64,000 nt of DNA, from assembly GCF_030548175.1 (NCBI RefSeq), contig NZ_JAUORX010000008.1, positions 1 to 64,000 of the forward strand. The letters run 5' to 3'. The position numbers and the translations under genes were made by a program. Below, piece after piece: positions 16,738 through 26,241 of the stretch (position 1 is its first letter; every line of letters begins with the position of its first letter). The notes beneath the pieces are model-generated. The model was not told the DNA's origin and made no database searches. It saw nothing but the letters and a program-made list of their open reading frames with translations. The stretch is from Cognatishimia sp. 1_MG-2023 (GTDB taxonomy: Bacteria > Pseudomonadota > Alphaproteobacteria > Rhodobacterales > Rhodobacteraceae).

Positions 16738-17802
16738 ATGCGCATACTTGCTGTCGACGATGATGAAAACATCCGCGAGCTCCTGTCTGCATCCATAGCA
16801 GCAGAAACCAGCCATAAGATATATACTGTACCAAGCGCCCACAAAGCGTTGGCCGCAACGCGCTGGGATCAGCAAAAGTTTGATTGTTTTTTGCTGGATA
16901 TTCAGATGCCTGGCATGGATGGGATCGAATTGTGCCGCCGCTTACGCGAGCAAGAGGCCTATCGAGACACACCTATTCTTATGCTGACAGCGATGGCTCA
17001 AAAGAAATTCGTCGACCGCGCATTTCAAGCTGGAGCAACGGACTACATCTCAAAGCCGTTTGAGTTTCTAGAACTCTTTAGCCGCCTGAAAAACGCTGAA
17101 CGATTGATAGAGGAACAAACCCGTGCGAACCGTCGCCGCGCCGAGGTAACCACCCTTAAAAACGACCTCGCACGCAGCTTTGAGCACAACCTCAGCGAGC
17201 CAGTAGAGATACTAGGCGTCGAGCGTATGGTTGGCTATGTCTCCTTTGAAAACTACCTGCTTCAGCTGTCCCGAATGCGCATGATGCTAACCAGCGTTCT
17301 TGCGATCAAAATTCTAAACGTTGAGAAAGTTTTTAGAAACACATCCCGCCTCGACTTCCGGAACTTGCTGACAGACATCAGTAAGCTTGCCGTCGATATT
17401 TATGGCGAAGAAAGCGATCTTGTGACCTATCGCGGCAATGGCGTCTTTGCCATCGCGACCAGCAGCCGGAAACCATTTTCACAATTTGAACTTGAAAAGA
17501 TGATCAATCGGCGCATCCGTGACTTGCCCTCCGCTCGTGCAGCTGGCGCAACGATTCAGGTCTGTGCTGGCGAACCGGTATCGCTCATATCTTTGACGCG
17601 CGCCGGCAGCTTAACAAGCCTGCAAAATGCTGTCGCTCGGGCAGAAGCACGATCCGATAGTTACCACAACATTCTGCAAATGTCAGCTCGTGTCGCCAGA
17701 CATGGCGGCATCAGTACGGCTGAAAACGAAGACGACCGCAAAATTTACGAGGCTCTTTTGAAGCAAGAAATGCAGGATCGAAAGGTCGCAGCGAATTCCT
17801 AA
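16738..17802 (+). CDS. Response regulator with degenerate GGDEF-like output domain (paralogue 1)
   Basis: A 354-residue protein. Residues 1-120 are a complete CheY-like receiver: VDDDE acid cluster at 7-10, phospho-acceptor D54 in LLDIQMPGMDG, T in MLTAMA and K in YISKPF. After a helical linker, the C-terminal part (about 180-300) reads like an eroded diguanylate cyclase fold: LAIKILNVEKVF, then ISKLAVDIYGEESDLVTYRG followed by NGVFAIA where GGDEFAxx would be expected. The catalytic GGDEF is replaced by RGNGVF, so cyclase activity is not expected; it may be a pseudo-enzyme output or c-di-GMP/partner-binding module. The gene at 36680 is a paralogue with the same layout. Probable input is the HPt/kinase encoded at 37.9-41.5 kb. 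The GGDEF relation is my inference from pattern. Confidence 0.75.
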   Translation: MRILAVDDDENIRELLSASIAAETSHKIYTVPSAHKALAATRWDQQKFDCFLLDIQMPGMDGIELCRRLREQEAYRDTPILMLTAMAQKKFVDRAFQAGATDYISKPFEFLELFSRLKNAERLIEEQTRANRRRAEVTTLKNDLARSFEHNLSEPVEILGVERMVGYVSFENYLLQLSRMRMMLTSVLAIKILNVEKVFRNTSRLDFRNLLTDISKLAVDIYGEESDLVTYRGNGVFAIATSSRKPFSQFELEKMINRRIRDLPSARAAGATIQVCAGEPVSLISLTRAGSLTSLQNAVARAEARSDSYHNILQMSARVARHGGISTAENEDDRKIYEALLKQEMQDRKVAANS

Positions 17803-17856
17803 CTCCCTACCACTCAGTAATAACTAAACTCACTTTTTCCACACTCACAAAACAAG

Positions 17857-17884
17857 AAAGCGCCCGGGTTTCCCCGGGCGCTTT
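17857..17884. terminator. Bidirectional hairpin terminator
   Basis: A 12-bp perfect stem (AAAGCGCCCGGG with its complement) around a 4-base loop, flanked by A/T-rich tails. It lies between the receiver gene (plus, ending 17802) and icd (minus, ending 17907) and can terminate both. Confidence 0.9.
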
Positions 17885-17906
17885 TACATTTAGAATATGA
17901 TTTAAC

Positions 17907-20120
17907 TTAACCGATGATCGCGTTCAGTGTTGCACTTGGGCGCATCACAGCTGCGGTCTTAGCAGGGTCCGTTTTGAAGTAACCGCCCAGATCAACAGCC
18001 GCACCTTGAACTGCTGCCAGCTCAGCAAGGATTTTCTCCTCACCCGCAGCCAACTGATCTGCAATCTCGCCAAAGTGGTTTGCCAGCTCCACGTCGTCTG
18101 TCTGTGCAGCCAATGCTTCTGCCCAATAACGCGCGAACCAGTAGTGGCTTGCCCGGTTATCAGGCTCACCCACTTTACGAGAAGGCGAACGGTTGTTGTC
18201 CAAGATACCTTGCGTCGCCGCTTCAGCAGCAACACCCAAAACGCCAGCTTTTTTGTTGCCTTGCGTATCCGCTAGGAAATTAAAGCTTTCACCAAGGGCA
18301 CAGAACTCACCCATAGAGTCCCAACGCAGGTGGTTTTCTTCGACTAGCTGCTGAACGTGCTTAGGTGCAGAACCGCCAGCGCCAGTTTCAAACAAACCGC
18401 CACCTTTCATCAACTTCACAATCGAAAGCATTTTAGCAGAGGTGCCCAGCTCCAGAATTGGGAACAAGTCAGTCAGGTAATCCCGCAAAACATTGCCAGA
18501 AATCGCGATGCTGTCGTTGCCAGCTGTGATGGTTTTCAGCGTTTGCGCTGTCGCTTCACGCGGCGCCATGATCTGGAATTTATCGGCAACACCGGCCGCT
18601 TCCAGCGCTGGCTTCACCAGCGAGATCAACTGCGCATCATGCGCGCGGTTTGCATCCAACCAAAAGATTGACTCTGAACCGGTCAAACGCTGACGATCCA
18701 TCGCCAATTCAATCCAGTTTTCAATCGGCGCTTTTTTAGCAGTGCACGCACGCCAGATGTCATCTGCTTCTACATCATGAGAATGCAGTGTTTCACCGTT
18801 TGCCAAAACAACACGGATCACACCATCTGCAGGTGCCTGGAATGTTGTTGGGTGCGAACCGTACTCTTCAGCCTTTTGTGCCATCAAGCCGACGTTGGCT
18901 ACGGCACCGGCAGTCGCTGGGTTCAGCGCGCCGTTGGCTTTAAAGAAGTTCACAGACTCATCGTAGATTGTGGAATAGCAACGGTCAGGAATTACACAGT
19001 TTGTGTCACCCTTTTTACCGGCCGCGTCCCAACCTTTACCACCTGCACGGATCACAGCTGGCATAGACGCATCAATGATAACGTCGGATGGCACGTGCAA
19101 GTTGGTGATGCCCTTATCGGAATCAACCATATACATCGCTGGACGTTCCGTTGTGACAGCTTCGATGGCTGCCATGATGTCCGCATTGTCTTTTACGCGC
19201 TCTAGCAGGTCACCCATGCCAGAGTTTACGTTCACGCCCAAATCATCCAGCTCTTTGCCGAACTTTTCGAACACTGGCGCAAGCCATGCTTTAACCGCGA
19301 AACCAAAGATGATTGGGTCGGACACCTTCATCATGGTGGCTTTCATGTGCAACGAGAACATGGTGCCATCAGCTTTGGTATCTTCGATCGCATCAGCCAA
19401 GAATGCAGACAGTGCCTTTACAGACATGAAAGTCGCGTCCGCAACGGTGCCTTCTTCCAACGGCCAAGCATCTTTCAGCACAGTTACTGCACCGTCTTTT
19501 GCAACGAATTCAATCTTAGCGTCACCAGCTTGTGCAGCCGTGATGATCGCAGATTTCTCGTTTGCATAGAAATCATTGTCCGGCATGCTCGACACTTTGG
19601 TCTTGCTGTCAGACGCCCAAGCACCCATCGAATGCGGGTTATTCTGAGCAAAATTCTTAACCGCCTTTGCAGCGCGACGATCAGAGTTACCTTCGCGCAA
19701 AACCGGGTTCACGGCGGAACCTTTAATGCTGTCATACCGCGCGCGGATCGCTTTTTCTTCATCGGTTGCAGGATTGGAAGGATAATCCGGCAGCGCATAG
19801 CCTTTGGCCTGCAGCTCTTCAACTGCGGCAACCAACTGTGGAACAGACGCAGAAATGTTTGGCAACTTGATTACGTTGGCATCTGGTGTTTTCACCAAAA
19901 CGCCCAGATCCGCCAAGTCATCTGACTGGCGCTGCTCTTCGGTCAGGCTTTCCGGGAATGTAGAAATGATGCGGCCAGCCAAGGAAATATCCTTAGTGCC
20001 AACATTCAGTTCAGCCGCACCAGCAAAGGCGCGTACGATTGGCAGCAAGGACGCAGAAGCCAGCTCAGGCGCTTCGTCTACAATTGTATACAATACGTCT
20101 GGTTTCGATGTGTCGGTCAT
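17907..20120 (-). CDS. icd: NADP-dependent isocitrate dehydrogenase, monomeric type
   Basis: A 737-residue enzyme of the monomeric IDH family, of normal length. It converts isocitrate to 2-oxoglutarate with NADP in the TCA cycle. Diagnostic segments include [67 protein letters not shown] and [14 protein letters not shown], ending with [20 protein letters not shown] take the ATG at 20120 with AAGG upstream; an in-frame start at 20138 adds six residues. It is a single gene with its own terminator. Its presence on a replicon carrying a plasmid-type origin is notable. Confidence in function is very high. Confidence 0.96.
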   Translation of the reverse strand: MTDTSKPDVLYTIVDEAPELASASLLPIVRAFAGAAELNVGTKDISLAGRIISTFPESLTEEQRQSDDLADLGVLVKTPDANVIKLPNISASVPQLVAAVEELQAKGYALPDYPSNPATDEEKAIRARYDSIKGSAVNPVLREGNSDRRAAKAVKNFAQNNPHSMGAWASDSKTKVSSMPDNDFYANEKSAIITAAQAGDAKIEFVAKDGAVTVLKDAWPLEEGTVADATFMSVKALSAFLADAIEDTKADGTMFSLHMKATMMKVSDPIIFGFAVKAWLAPVFEKFGKELDDLGVNVNSGMGDLLERVKDNADIMAAIEAVTTERPAMYMVDSDKGITNLHVPSDVIIDASMPAVIRAGGKGWDAAGKKGDTNCVIPDRCYSTIYDESVNFFKANGALNPATAGAVANVGLMAQKAEEYGSHPTTFQAPADGVIRVVLANGETLHSHDVEADDIWRACTAKKAPIENWIELAMDRQRLTGSESIFWLDANRAHDAQLISLVKPALEAAGVADKFQIMAPREATAQTLKTITAGNDSIAISGNVLRDYLTDLFPILELGTSAKMLSIVKLMKGGGLFETGAGGSAPKHVQQLVEENHLRWDSMGEFCALGESFNFLADTQGNKKAGVLGVAAEAATQGILDNNRSPSRKVGEPDNRASHYWFARYWAEALAAQTDDVELANHFGEIADQLAAGEEKILAELAAVQGAAVDLGGYFKTDPAKTAAVMRPSATLNAIIG

Positions 20121-20361
20121 TGGATTTTTACCTTTCACCGTTCATAGAAGGGGTTTTTGCGTCATTCAGCGCCATTGCCAAACGCGCGGGTTCACAGATC
20201 TCACTAAGTCCAAAAGCTGGCATCAAGCTGACAGATAGACTCATTCGAGGCCCTTTTAGAACAGGTTGACCCGACGATCAATCGGATAGGTCCATTTGCC
20301 GCGAAACGTAATGCCGCAGCGTACTTCGCCGATGTTTTAGGTAACGAGGACAAACCAAGAG

Positions 20362-22266
20362 TTAAGCGAAGGCCAAGCCTTTCTCATAGACCTCAGTATA
20401 ATGATGAAACTTTGCATCAAACCACGCTGTACCACGTGTGGCCGAGGCAAGCGTGTTTCCAAGGGCATCATAGGATGCCGTCGGCAACATCGCTTCAAAC
20501 ACATCCCAACCAGCGGCAAATTCATGCCCTTCAAACCCTAGGATTTGCCCTTTCAACCCGCTGACGACAGGCACCAACCCACCCGAATAAACAGAAGGCA
20601 CATGAATTCGGACTTTCATAATCGGCTGCAAGATCACGGTCCCTGCCAAGGCAACCGCCTCTCGTACGGCAGTCCGCCCCGCCATACGAAATGCAAAATC
20701 AGAGCTATCAACAGAATGGTGTTTTCCATCAACCAAAGTCACACCAACATCCACCACCGAATACCCATTGGGACCTTGCTCCAAAGCGTCAATCGCGCCC
20801 GCCTGAACAGACGGGATGTAGTTTTTCGGAACGGCTCCACCTTTGACAATATCGTCAAACAGAAACCCTTCCCCGCGATCTCGAGGACGAATGTCAATTT
20901 GCACATCGGCAAATTGCCCTGCCCCACCCGACTGCTTTCGGTGCCGATGGATATGTCGCACGGGCTTCACAATTGTCTCACGCAGGGCCGGCGGTACAAC
21001 AGCCTCTTCCACGTTGATCCCAAAGCGTTCGCGTAACAGTCCCAAGATGCGTTTAAAGTGTTGCGGCCCTTGCGCTTCTAAAATTGCATGCCCGGAAAAC
21101 GGATCAACACCAATCCGCAATGCCGGATCAATCTCGCGTAAGCGCTCCAAAGCGCCGGACAAACGCGCCTCATCCCTCTCATGCGATGGCGTCACAATGC
21201 GCCGGTAATTCGGCGTATGAGAGAGAGCCCAACCTGGCAAACTCAAAACAGCTTCGCTGGAAAAAGATTTTCCAAGAGACAGATGATCTGATTTCACCGC
21301 TATCCCAAGCCCTCCCTCTGGTACGCTGTCTTGACCTGACACAATATCAGTCAATCCACCCAAAACAGCGCTCGCCACGGGGTTTCCACCCCCAAGTGTT
21401 CCCTGCAACGCACGGACCACTATCATTTTACCTAGATGTTTCACTTGATCGGCCATCACGCCTGTGGCGATTGCCTTGCCGCCTTTGGACAAACGCGCAC
21501 GTGCGCGCGCCACATCCGGTGCTTCGTGCCGCAACGACTTCATCAACCGAACCAGCCCGTTCTTGTGCTCTGCAGATCCCAACAACATCGGCACCAAATC
21601 ATGATGCTGCACCGTTTGGGTCGCGACATTATATATGTCATCCGTTAGCGGTTTTCGGTCCTCGATCAATTGCTCTAACAGACTGTCATCGAAATCTGCC
21701 AACGTTTCTAACAACGCATTCCGCGCATCAGCCTCCCGGTCCAGCATGGTCAAAGGAATTTCAATCAAAGCCGAAGGCGCACCCTCATTATACTTCCAAG
21801 CACGCTCAGAAATCAGATCAACAGTGCCAACGATCTCACCCCTTTCACGCAACGGAATCTGACGAAGCAAAATGTGATGGCTACAATACGTCTGCAGTGC
21901 CGCGGCGATCTCGCTTATTCGGCTCATCGCCGAATCCACCCTGTTTACGAAGATGATGCTGGGGACATCTGATTCTTCGAGAAGGCGCATATAGGGTGCG
22001 GCGAGATCAGCCGCGTCTGCATCTGCCGACACGCAGAGGACCGCAGCATCGCTGGCGGCCACCGTGGGACCTGCGTGTGACAGATTCTCGGTGCCGCCAT
22101 CCATGTCGATGACAGCCCAATCCTCATTCATGAACGAAAAAGGCAGGATCGTTCCAACGCCCTTTACAGTCACAGCTTTGCCGGGCTTACCGTCGATCGA
22201 AGCGACAGCAGCAGCAAGAGTCGTTTTGCCCGATTGTGACGGACCAATTATGGTGAAAACACGCAC
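20362..22266 (-). CDS. EF-G-like (FusA2-type) GTPase with altered G3 motif
   Basis: About 634 residues with the domain order of elongation factor G: P-loop GPSQSGKTT at residue 8, G4 motif FVNRVDS, domain II near GKMIVVRALQGTLGGGNP, domain III (LEAQGPQHFKRILG), domain IV starting RHRKQSGGAGQFADV, and a domain V end (HVPSVYSGGLVPVVSGLKG). It is shorter than true EF-G (about 700). The G3 region reads AVIDMDGG where DTPGH is expected, so the catalytic histidine is missing and GTP hydrolysis may be altered. This matches EF-G paralogues seen in many alphaproteobacteria whose role is unclear. I choose GTG at 22266 (GGGAGG upstream) over the longer frame to 22326. Probably not essential translation EF-G. 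Confidence 0.82.
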   Translation of the reverse strand: MRVFTIIGPSQSGKTTLAAAVASIDGKPGKAVTVKGVGTILPFSFMNEDWAVIDMDGGTENLSHAGPTVAASDAAVLCVSADADAADLAAPYMRLLEESDVPSIIFVNRVDSAMSRISEIAAALQTYCSHHILLRQIPLRERGEIVGTVDLISERAWKYNEGAPSALIEIPLTMLDREADARNALLETLADFDDSLLEQLIEDRKPLTDDIYNVATQTVQHHDLVPMLLGSAEHKNGLVRLMKSLRHEAPDVARARARLSKGGKAIATGVMADQVKHLGKMIVVRALQGTLGGGNPVASAVLGGLTDIVSGQDSVPEGGLGIAVKSDHLSLGKSFSSEAVLSLPGWALSHTPNYRRIVTPSHERDEARLSGALERLREIDPALRIGVDPFSGHAILEAQGPQHFKRILGLLRERFGINVEEAVVPPALRETIVKPVRHIHRHRKQSGGAGQFADVQIDIRPRDRGEGFLFDDIVKGGAVPKNYIPSVQAGAIDALEQGPNGYSVVDVGVTLVDGKHHSVDSSDFAFRMAGRTAVREAVALAGTVILQPIMKVRIHVPSVYSGGLVPVVSGLKGQILGFEGHEFAAGWDVFEAMLPTASYDALGNTLASATRGTAWFDAKFHHYTEVYEKGLAFA

Positions 22267-22441
22267 ACCTTTCCCTCCCCGGCTATATCGTCGCCCGAAA
22301 GGATCGCAGCCATCGCGCCACGTCACTCACCTGTGAAAGTTCTGCCTCGGCAGTCTGCGCTCAACCCTTGCGTCGTTGCGAAAGAGGAGTCGCGTTTGTT
22401 GATTGTTGGTCAGGAATCTCAATCCGTCAAGCCTGCTGCAC

Positions 22442-23536
22442 TCAAAGCCGTGCCGCCCAAAAGCGATACCGCTGTTGGCCCGTGACCTCTTTCAACAACC
22501 CACGATCCTGCAAAAGGTTCAGACTCCGGCGTGCTGACATGTTCGAGCTTTGCGCCATTCGCGCCGCCAATTCTGCCGAAAAAACCGGAAATCTCAACGC
22601 GGTATCAATCACACTGCGCGGTGTCTTACCGCTCAAATCACTGGTCACGCCTTGCGCTTTTTTCCGCCAGTTGACCAGGCGATCCATTTCCAACATGGCG
22701 GCCAATGCCCCCTGTTCCACGGTCGCATAAAATCGCCCCAAGGCCTCTGCCGGATCTTTGGCATGGGCGTAAATTTGCGGCATACCTTCAGGCAACGGCA
22801 GAAACGGTGCGCTGTCACCAGCCCCCAATAAACCCGCTGCTATCATCGGTTCAAGCGCCGCATCAATCGGTGTAATCTCTAACCGCCGCCATAAAAACAA
22901 TCCGCACGCAGCGCGTGTCAGACGATGCAAATCACCGGCCTCTTGTATTTTTCGCCGCCACTCTTCACCCATTTCGTCCAATTCAGCGCCCATCGGCTGA
23001 TCATCACCCAACAGTTCGCTCGCATCCCTTTGCTTTCGTCGCCCCAAAAACGCATGCAATCCTTCGTCTAAAACCCCGCCATGCCGCAGAGCAATCAACC
23101 GCCGCACTGCCCAAGAAGCACGCTCAAGATCGCGCGTCTGATCTTGTGAACTGGCCCGCAACGCGCGGAACAACGCGATATGTTCTGGATTCAACCAAAC
23201 ACCTTCAGCGCGCAACACCGCAGAAACCGTTTGCAGTGCAATCCGTTCCATTACATCCGGGGGCAAAGCGGCCATTCGCGCCCCAAACCGTGCAACAGCT
23301 TCAGCAGCAGATACCAACGCACGATATTGCGCCCGTTCGGCAATGTCCCAATTCAAAGCGCCCTGTAAATGGCTGCGATTGGCAAACAGCAAAGGGCTAT
23401 CGCCGGGGGCAAAATCTTCGGGAGGGCCAGGTAAAAACCATAGCTCTTCTTCGGGTGTCTGCGGCGCATCATAAACAGATGGTGGCAGCACTCCGTCTTC
23501 GTAATCATCCAAGGGTTTCTCGGGGTCCGACGTCAT
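22442..23536 (-). CDS. Probable DUF1612/HTH-domain protein
   Basis: A 364-residue soluble protein. The last 60 residues look like a winged-helix regulator: FPVFSAELAARMAQSSNMSA followed by RRSLNLLQDRGLLKEVTGQQ and RYRFWAARL. This ending, with LLxDRGLLxExTGxxRYR, is what I recall from DUF1612 proteins common on plasmids of Rhizobiales and Rhodobacterales. The N-terminal part contains WDIAERAQYRALVSAAEAVA and many charged helices with no recognised motif. Function unknown; likely DNA-binding. It stands alone on the minus strand between the EF-G-like gene and the LacI-type gene. Confidence 0.55.
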   Translation of the reverse strand: MTSDPEKPLDDYEDGVLPPSVYDAPQTPEEELWFLPGPPEDFAPGDSPLLFANRSHLQGALNWDIAERAQYRALVSAAEAVARFGARMAALPPDVMERIALQTVSAVLRAEGVWLNPEHIALFRALRASSQDQTRDLERASWAVRRLIALRHGGVLDEGLHAFLGRRKQRDASELLGDDQPMGAELDEMGEEWRRKIQEAGDLHRLTRAACGLFLWRRLEITPIDAALEPMIAAGLLGAGDSAPFLPLPEGMPQIYAHAKDPAEALGRFYATVEQGALAAMLEMDRLVNWRKKAQGVTSDLSGKTPRSVIDTALRFPVFSAELAARMAQSSNMSARRSLNLLQDRGLLKEVTGQQRYRFWAARL

Positions 23537-23583
23537 GACCCAATCAGCCTACGCCGATTCCCGCGAAACGCGAAATCGAATAT

Positions 23584-24585
23584 CTACAAAGATTTGCCCA
23601 GCGTCACACGCGATTGCATCTTCTCAAACACCCAACCGTCGTTTTGCGCCGCTTCACCTTGCAAGATGATCTCTGCAGCCCGCGTTCCAATTTCGCGCCG
23701 ACACGCATCCGTTGTTGCCAGCTCCAGCGGCAGCCCCTCAAGAATCTGCAAGTTGTTAAAACCAGCCAATGCCACATCACCTGGAATAGAGAGGCCCTCG
23801 GCGAGGCAATGCATATAGCCTCCAACCGACATCACATCGCTAGAATAATAGATGCAATCCAAATGCGGCGTCCGCGCAAGCAACTTGGCCGTTAATGCGC
23901 GCCCATTCTGGATAGACGAGTCCCCTGCGTACAAGGTCTCATCCACCATGGTTACACCCTGCTCTGCCAACCCTACTTTAAATCCTTCAAGCCGTTTAAG
24001 CGCACGAAAGTCTTGCGGCATCTTGGTTCCGATAAAGCCGATCCGCTTATATCCCTGCGCCAATATCTGGTGCGCCATGTCTCGGCCCGCATCTAAATGC
24101 GAAATACCGACACAATGGCATACGGGATCACCGTCAGTATCCATGACCTCAACAACCGGACAATGCGCATTGCGCAGCATATTGCGTGTGGTTTCCGTGT
24201 GTTCCAAACCGGCGACAACCAAACCAGATGGCCGCCAACTTAGCATTTCACGGATAACACTTTCTTCTTCGTCAAGATCGTAACCCGATACTCCGACAAC
24301 CGGCTTCAATGGGCTTTCTTTCAGAACCGCTGAAATCCCCGAAAGCACTTCAGGGAAAACGTAGCTATTCAACGATGGTACAACCACGGCCACCAAGTTC
24401 ACCGATTGCGACGACAGACTGCCAGCAATGCGATTCGGTACATAACCCATCTCGCGCGCAGCTTCTTCTACTTTGCGCCGGGTCTTTTCCGAAACATCCG
24501 GCGCTCCGCGCAATGCACGGCTGGCCGTCATTTCACTGACACCCACAATTTCCGCAACATCTTTTAAGTTCAGCCGTTTGGTCAT
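23584..24585 (-). CDS. LacI family transcriptional repressor
   Basis: About 333 residues. The N-terminus has the LacI helix-turn-helix and hinge (LKDVAEIVGVSEMTASRAL, then VEEAAREMGYVPNRIAGSL), followed by a periplasmic-binding-protein-like effector domain (VAVVVPSLNSYVFPEVLSGI; GISHLDAGRDMAHQILAQGY; GFIGTKMPQDFRALKRLEGF). The overall pattern is close to GntR-type gluconate repressors of the LacI family. It is divergent from gap, and two near-palindromic operators lie between the two genes (24683-24718), so it most likely represses gap and itself in response to a sugar or sugar acid. Start at the ATG 24585; an upstream TTG (24609) is less likely. Confidence 0.9.
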   Translation of the reverse strand: MTKRLNLKDVAEIVGVSEMTASRALRGAPDVSEKTRRKVEEAAREMGYVPNRIAGSLSSQSVNLVAVVVPSLNSYVFPEVLSGISAVLKESPLKPVVGVSGYDLDEEESVIREMLSWRPSGLVVAGLEHTETTRNMLRNAHCPVVEVMDTDGDPVCHCVGISHLDAGRDMAHQILAQGYKRIGFIGTKMPQDFRALKRLEGFKVGLAEQGVTMVDETLYAGDSSIQNGRALTAKLLARTPHLDCIYYSSDVMSVGGYMHCLAEGLSIPGDVALAGFNNLQILEGLPLELATTDACRREIGTRAAEIILQGEAAQNDGWVFEKMQSRVTLGKSL

Positions 24586-24682
24586 GCGCGCATCGTCATT
24601 GACCCGCAATCAAACTTCAACCCGCATTCCTAAGAACCGCCAAAAAACTTTACCTTCGCAAATCGGCTTGATTTTCGATATC

Positions 24683-24718
24683 GTTAGCGATAACGGTTTG
24701 CGCAACGTTATCGCTAAC
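24683..24718. promoter_or_regulatory. Paired LacI-type operators between lacI-like gene and gap
   Basis: GTTAGCGATAAC (24683-24694) and its exact reverse complement GTTATCGCTAAC (24707-24718) lie 12 bp apart; with one extra flanking base they form 13-bp perfect inverted arms around 10 bp. Each 12-mer is itself almost palindromic around a central CG, the usual form of LacI-family operators. They sit 45-80 bp before the gap start and between the divergent genes. Confidence 0.75.
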
Positions 24719-24762
24719 AGCCTTTGGCATCAGCGAAGTATTTACTAGATCGGAGATCCAGG

Positions 24763-25764
24763 ATGACCCTGAACATCGCAATCAACGGTTTTGGCCGTAT
24801 CGGGCGCAACGTATTGCGCGCAATCATCGAAAATGATGTGACCGACGTGAACGTCGTCGCAATCAACGATTTGGCTCCGGCAGAAACACTGGCACATTTG
24901 CTAGCCTTTGATTCCGTGCATGGCCGCCTAAAAGCAGACGTCGTTGTCGACGGTGACCGCATCAAAGTTGGTAACCAAGACATCAAACTGACAGCGATCC
25001 GCAATCCAGAAGAACTTCCTTGGGAAGGCGTCGACATCGCGTACGAATGCACCGGCATTTTCACAACGCATGAGACAGCCTCCAAGCATCTGAAAAACGG
25101 CTCCAAACGTGTTTTGATCTCTGCACCCGGTAAAGAAGTTGATCGCACGGTTGTTTTCGGTGTGAACCATCAAGAGCTAACAGCGAACGACATCATCGTT
25201 TCCAACGCATCTTGCACCACGAACTGCTTGGCACCTGTCGCCCAAGTGCTGGACACAGCATTTGGCATCAAAACGGGCTATATGACCACGATCCACGCCT
25301 ACACTGGCGATCAGCCTACACACGATGCTGCACACAAAGACCTGTATCGCGCGCGGGCAGCCGCGGTTTCCATGATCCCAACATCGACTGGCGCGGCTCG
25401 TGCGATTTCCGAAGTTCTGCCACACCTAAAAGGCCGTTTGGAAGGCTCCGCAATCCGCGTTCCAACAGCAAACGTCTCTTTGGTTGATCTGACTTTCGTT
25501 CCGGAAAAAGAAACATCTGTCGAAGCGGTCAACGCAGCGATCAAAGAAGCATCCGAAGGCGCGCTGAAAGGTGTTCTCGCGTACGAAGATCGCCCACTGG
25601 TTTCCATCGACTTCAACCACGACCCACACTCCTCTACCTTCGCGGCACCACAGACATCTGTGACATCCGAAGGCCTGGTACGTGTGGTCAGCTGGTACGA
25701 TAACGAATGGGGCTTCTCTAACCGCATGATCGACACAGGCCGCGCAATGGCTGCGTTCTTATAA
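24763..25764 (+). CDS. gap: Type I glyceraldehyde-3-phosphate dehydrogenase
   Basis: A 333-residue GAPDH, normal in length. It has the Rossmann start INGFGRIGRNVLRAI, the active-site motif SNASCTTNCLAP with catalytic C151, IHAYTGDQPTHDA, and the C-terminal WYDNEWGFSNRM. An acidic residue follows the second beta strand (VAINDLAP), consistent with NAD use. It catalyses the reversible oxidation of glyceraldehyde 3-phosphate to 1,3-bisphosphoglycerate. The ATG at 24763 has GGAG seven bases upstream. No pgk or other glycolytic gene is adjacent; control by a divergent LacI-type repressor suggests a second, sugar-responsive GAPDH rather than the housekeeping copy. A terminator follows. Confidence 0.95.
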   Translation: MTLNIAINGFGRIGRNVLRAIIENDVTDVNVVAINDLAPAETLAHLLAFDSVHGRLKADVVVDGDRIKVGNQDIKLTAIRNPEELPWEGVDIAYECTGIFTTHETASKHLKNGSKRVLISAPGKEVDRTVVFGVNHQELTANDIIVSNASCTTNCLAPVAQVLDTAFGIKTGYMTTIHAYTGDQPTHDAAHKDLYRARAAAVSMIPTSTGAARAISEVLPHLKGRLEGSAIRVPTANVSLVDLTFVPEKETSVEAVNAAIKEASEGALKGVLAYEDRPLVSIDFNHDPHSSTFAAPQTSVTSEGLVRVVSWYDNEWGFSNRMIDTGRAMAAFL

Positions 25765-25791
25765 TTAGTCGTTAGAAATACTGTTCAAAAG

Positions 25792-25818
25792 CCCGCAGCA
25801 AGCGCTGCGGGTTTTTTT
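25792..25818 (+). terminator. Rho-independent terminator of gap
   Basis: Stem CCCGCAGC / GCTGCGGG (25792-25799 with 25804-25811), loop AAGC, followed by seven T residues (25812-25818). It lies 27 bp after the gap stop codon. Confidence 0.95.
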
Positions 25819-25890
25819 GTGGCCAAACACAGACTGGGGCTTTGCCCCAGACCCCAAGGTATTTGGATCAAGCAAAAACGGCAGGCAGAC

Positions 25891-26070
25891 TTAGTCTTTC
25901 TTGTTCCGCGCCGCTTTTTCTTCTTTGGTCAGCTTCATATTCCAAGTGTTTTTACTAATGCCCATATCGGCAGGCATTGGCTTGGTCTTTCCCTTTTTCA
26001 CAATTCCACCTTTGTTCAGGAACTCTTGGATCAGGGCATCATCGGTTGTTTCTTTAGGCACTTGCTTCAT
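25891..26070 (-). CDS. Small conserved-looking basic protein (59 residues)
   Basis: An open frame of 59 codons starting with ATG at 26070, preceded by AAAGAGA. The product is hydrophilic and lysine-rich (about one quarter Lys/Arg): it begins KQVPKETTDDALIQEFLNKG and ends with KLTKEEKAARNKKD, including PMPADMGISKNTW in the middle. No membrane segment or signal. The codon use and the compact, full-length sense strand look real, and I have a weak memory of similar small proteins in roseobacters. Function unknown. It is divergent from the hypothetical gene at 26242. Confidence 0.6.
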   Translation of the reverse strand: MKQVPKETTDDALIQEFLNKGGIVKKGKTKPMPADMGISKNTWNMKLTKEEKAARNKKD

Positions 26071-26214
26071 CGAAAGTCTCTTTCAGATAGGTCGAGCCGT
26101 CACACGCACTCTTACGTGCTAATCTGATCTTACTGGAATGACACGGAAAGAACACCGAAAGCTTTTAGGCATGTGACGTTTTGTGCGTTGACCTCAGATC
26201 GCACATGCCACAAA

Positions 26215-26230
26215 CATACGTTACCGTATG
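26215..26230. promoter_or_regulatory. Inverted repeat CATACG-N4-CGTATG
   Basis: Six-base perfect arms around TTAC, 11 bp before the start of the hypothetical gene at 26242. The position near the translation start suggests a repressor site. No second copy was noticed. Confidence 0.35.
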
Positions 26231-26241
26231 GAGTTAAGATA

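Noticed and set aside
21084-21956. Plus-strand open frame of 290 codons over the EF-G-like gene
   Set aside because: It is antisense to the EF-G-like coding sequence and its translation is rich in His/Pro/Ser without any recognisable pattern.
22915-23538. Plus-strand open frame of 207 codons over the DUF1612-like gene
   Set aside because: Shadow of the minus-strand gene; the opposite frame has a proper start and regulator-like C-terminus.
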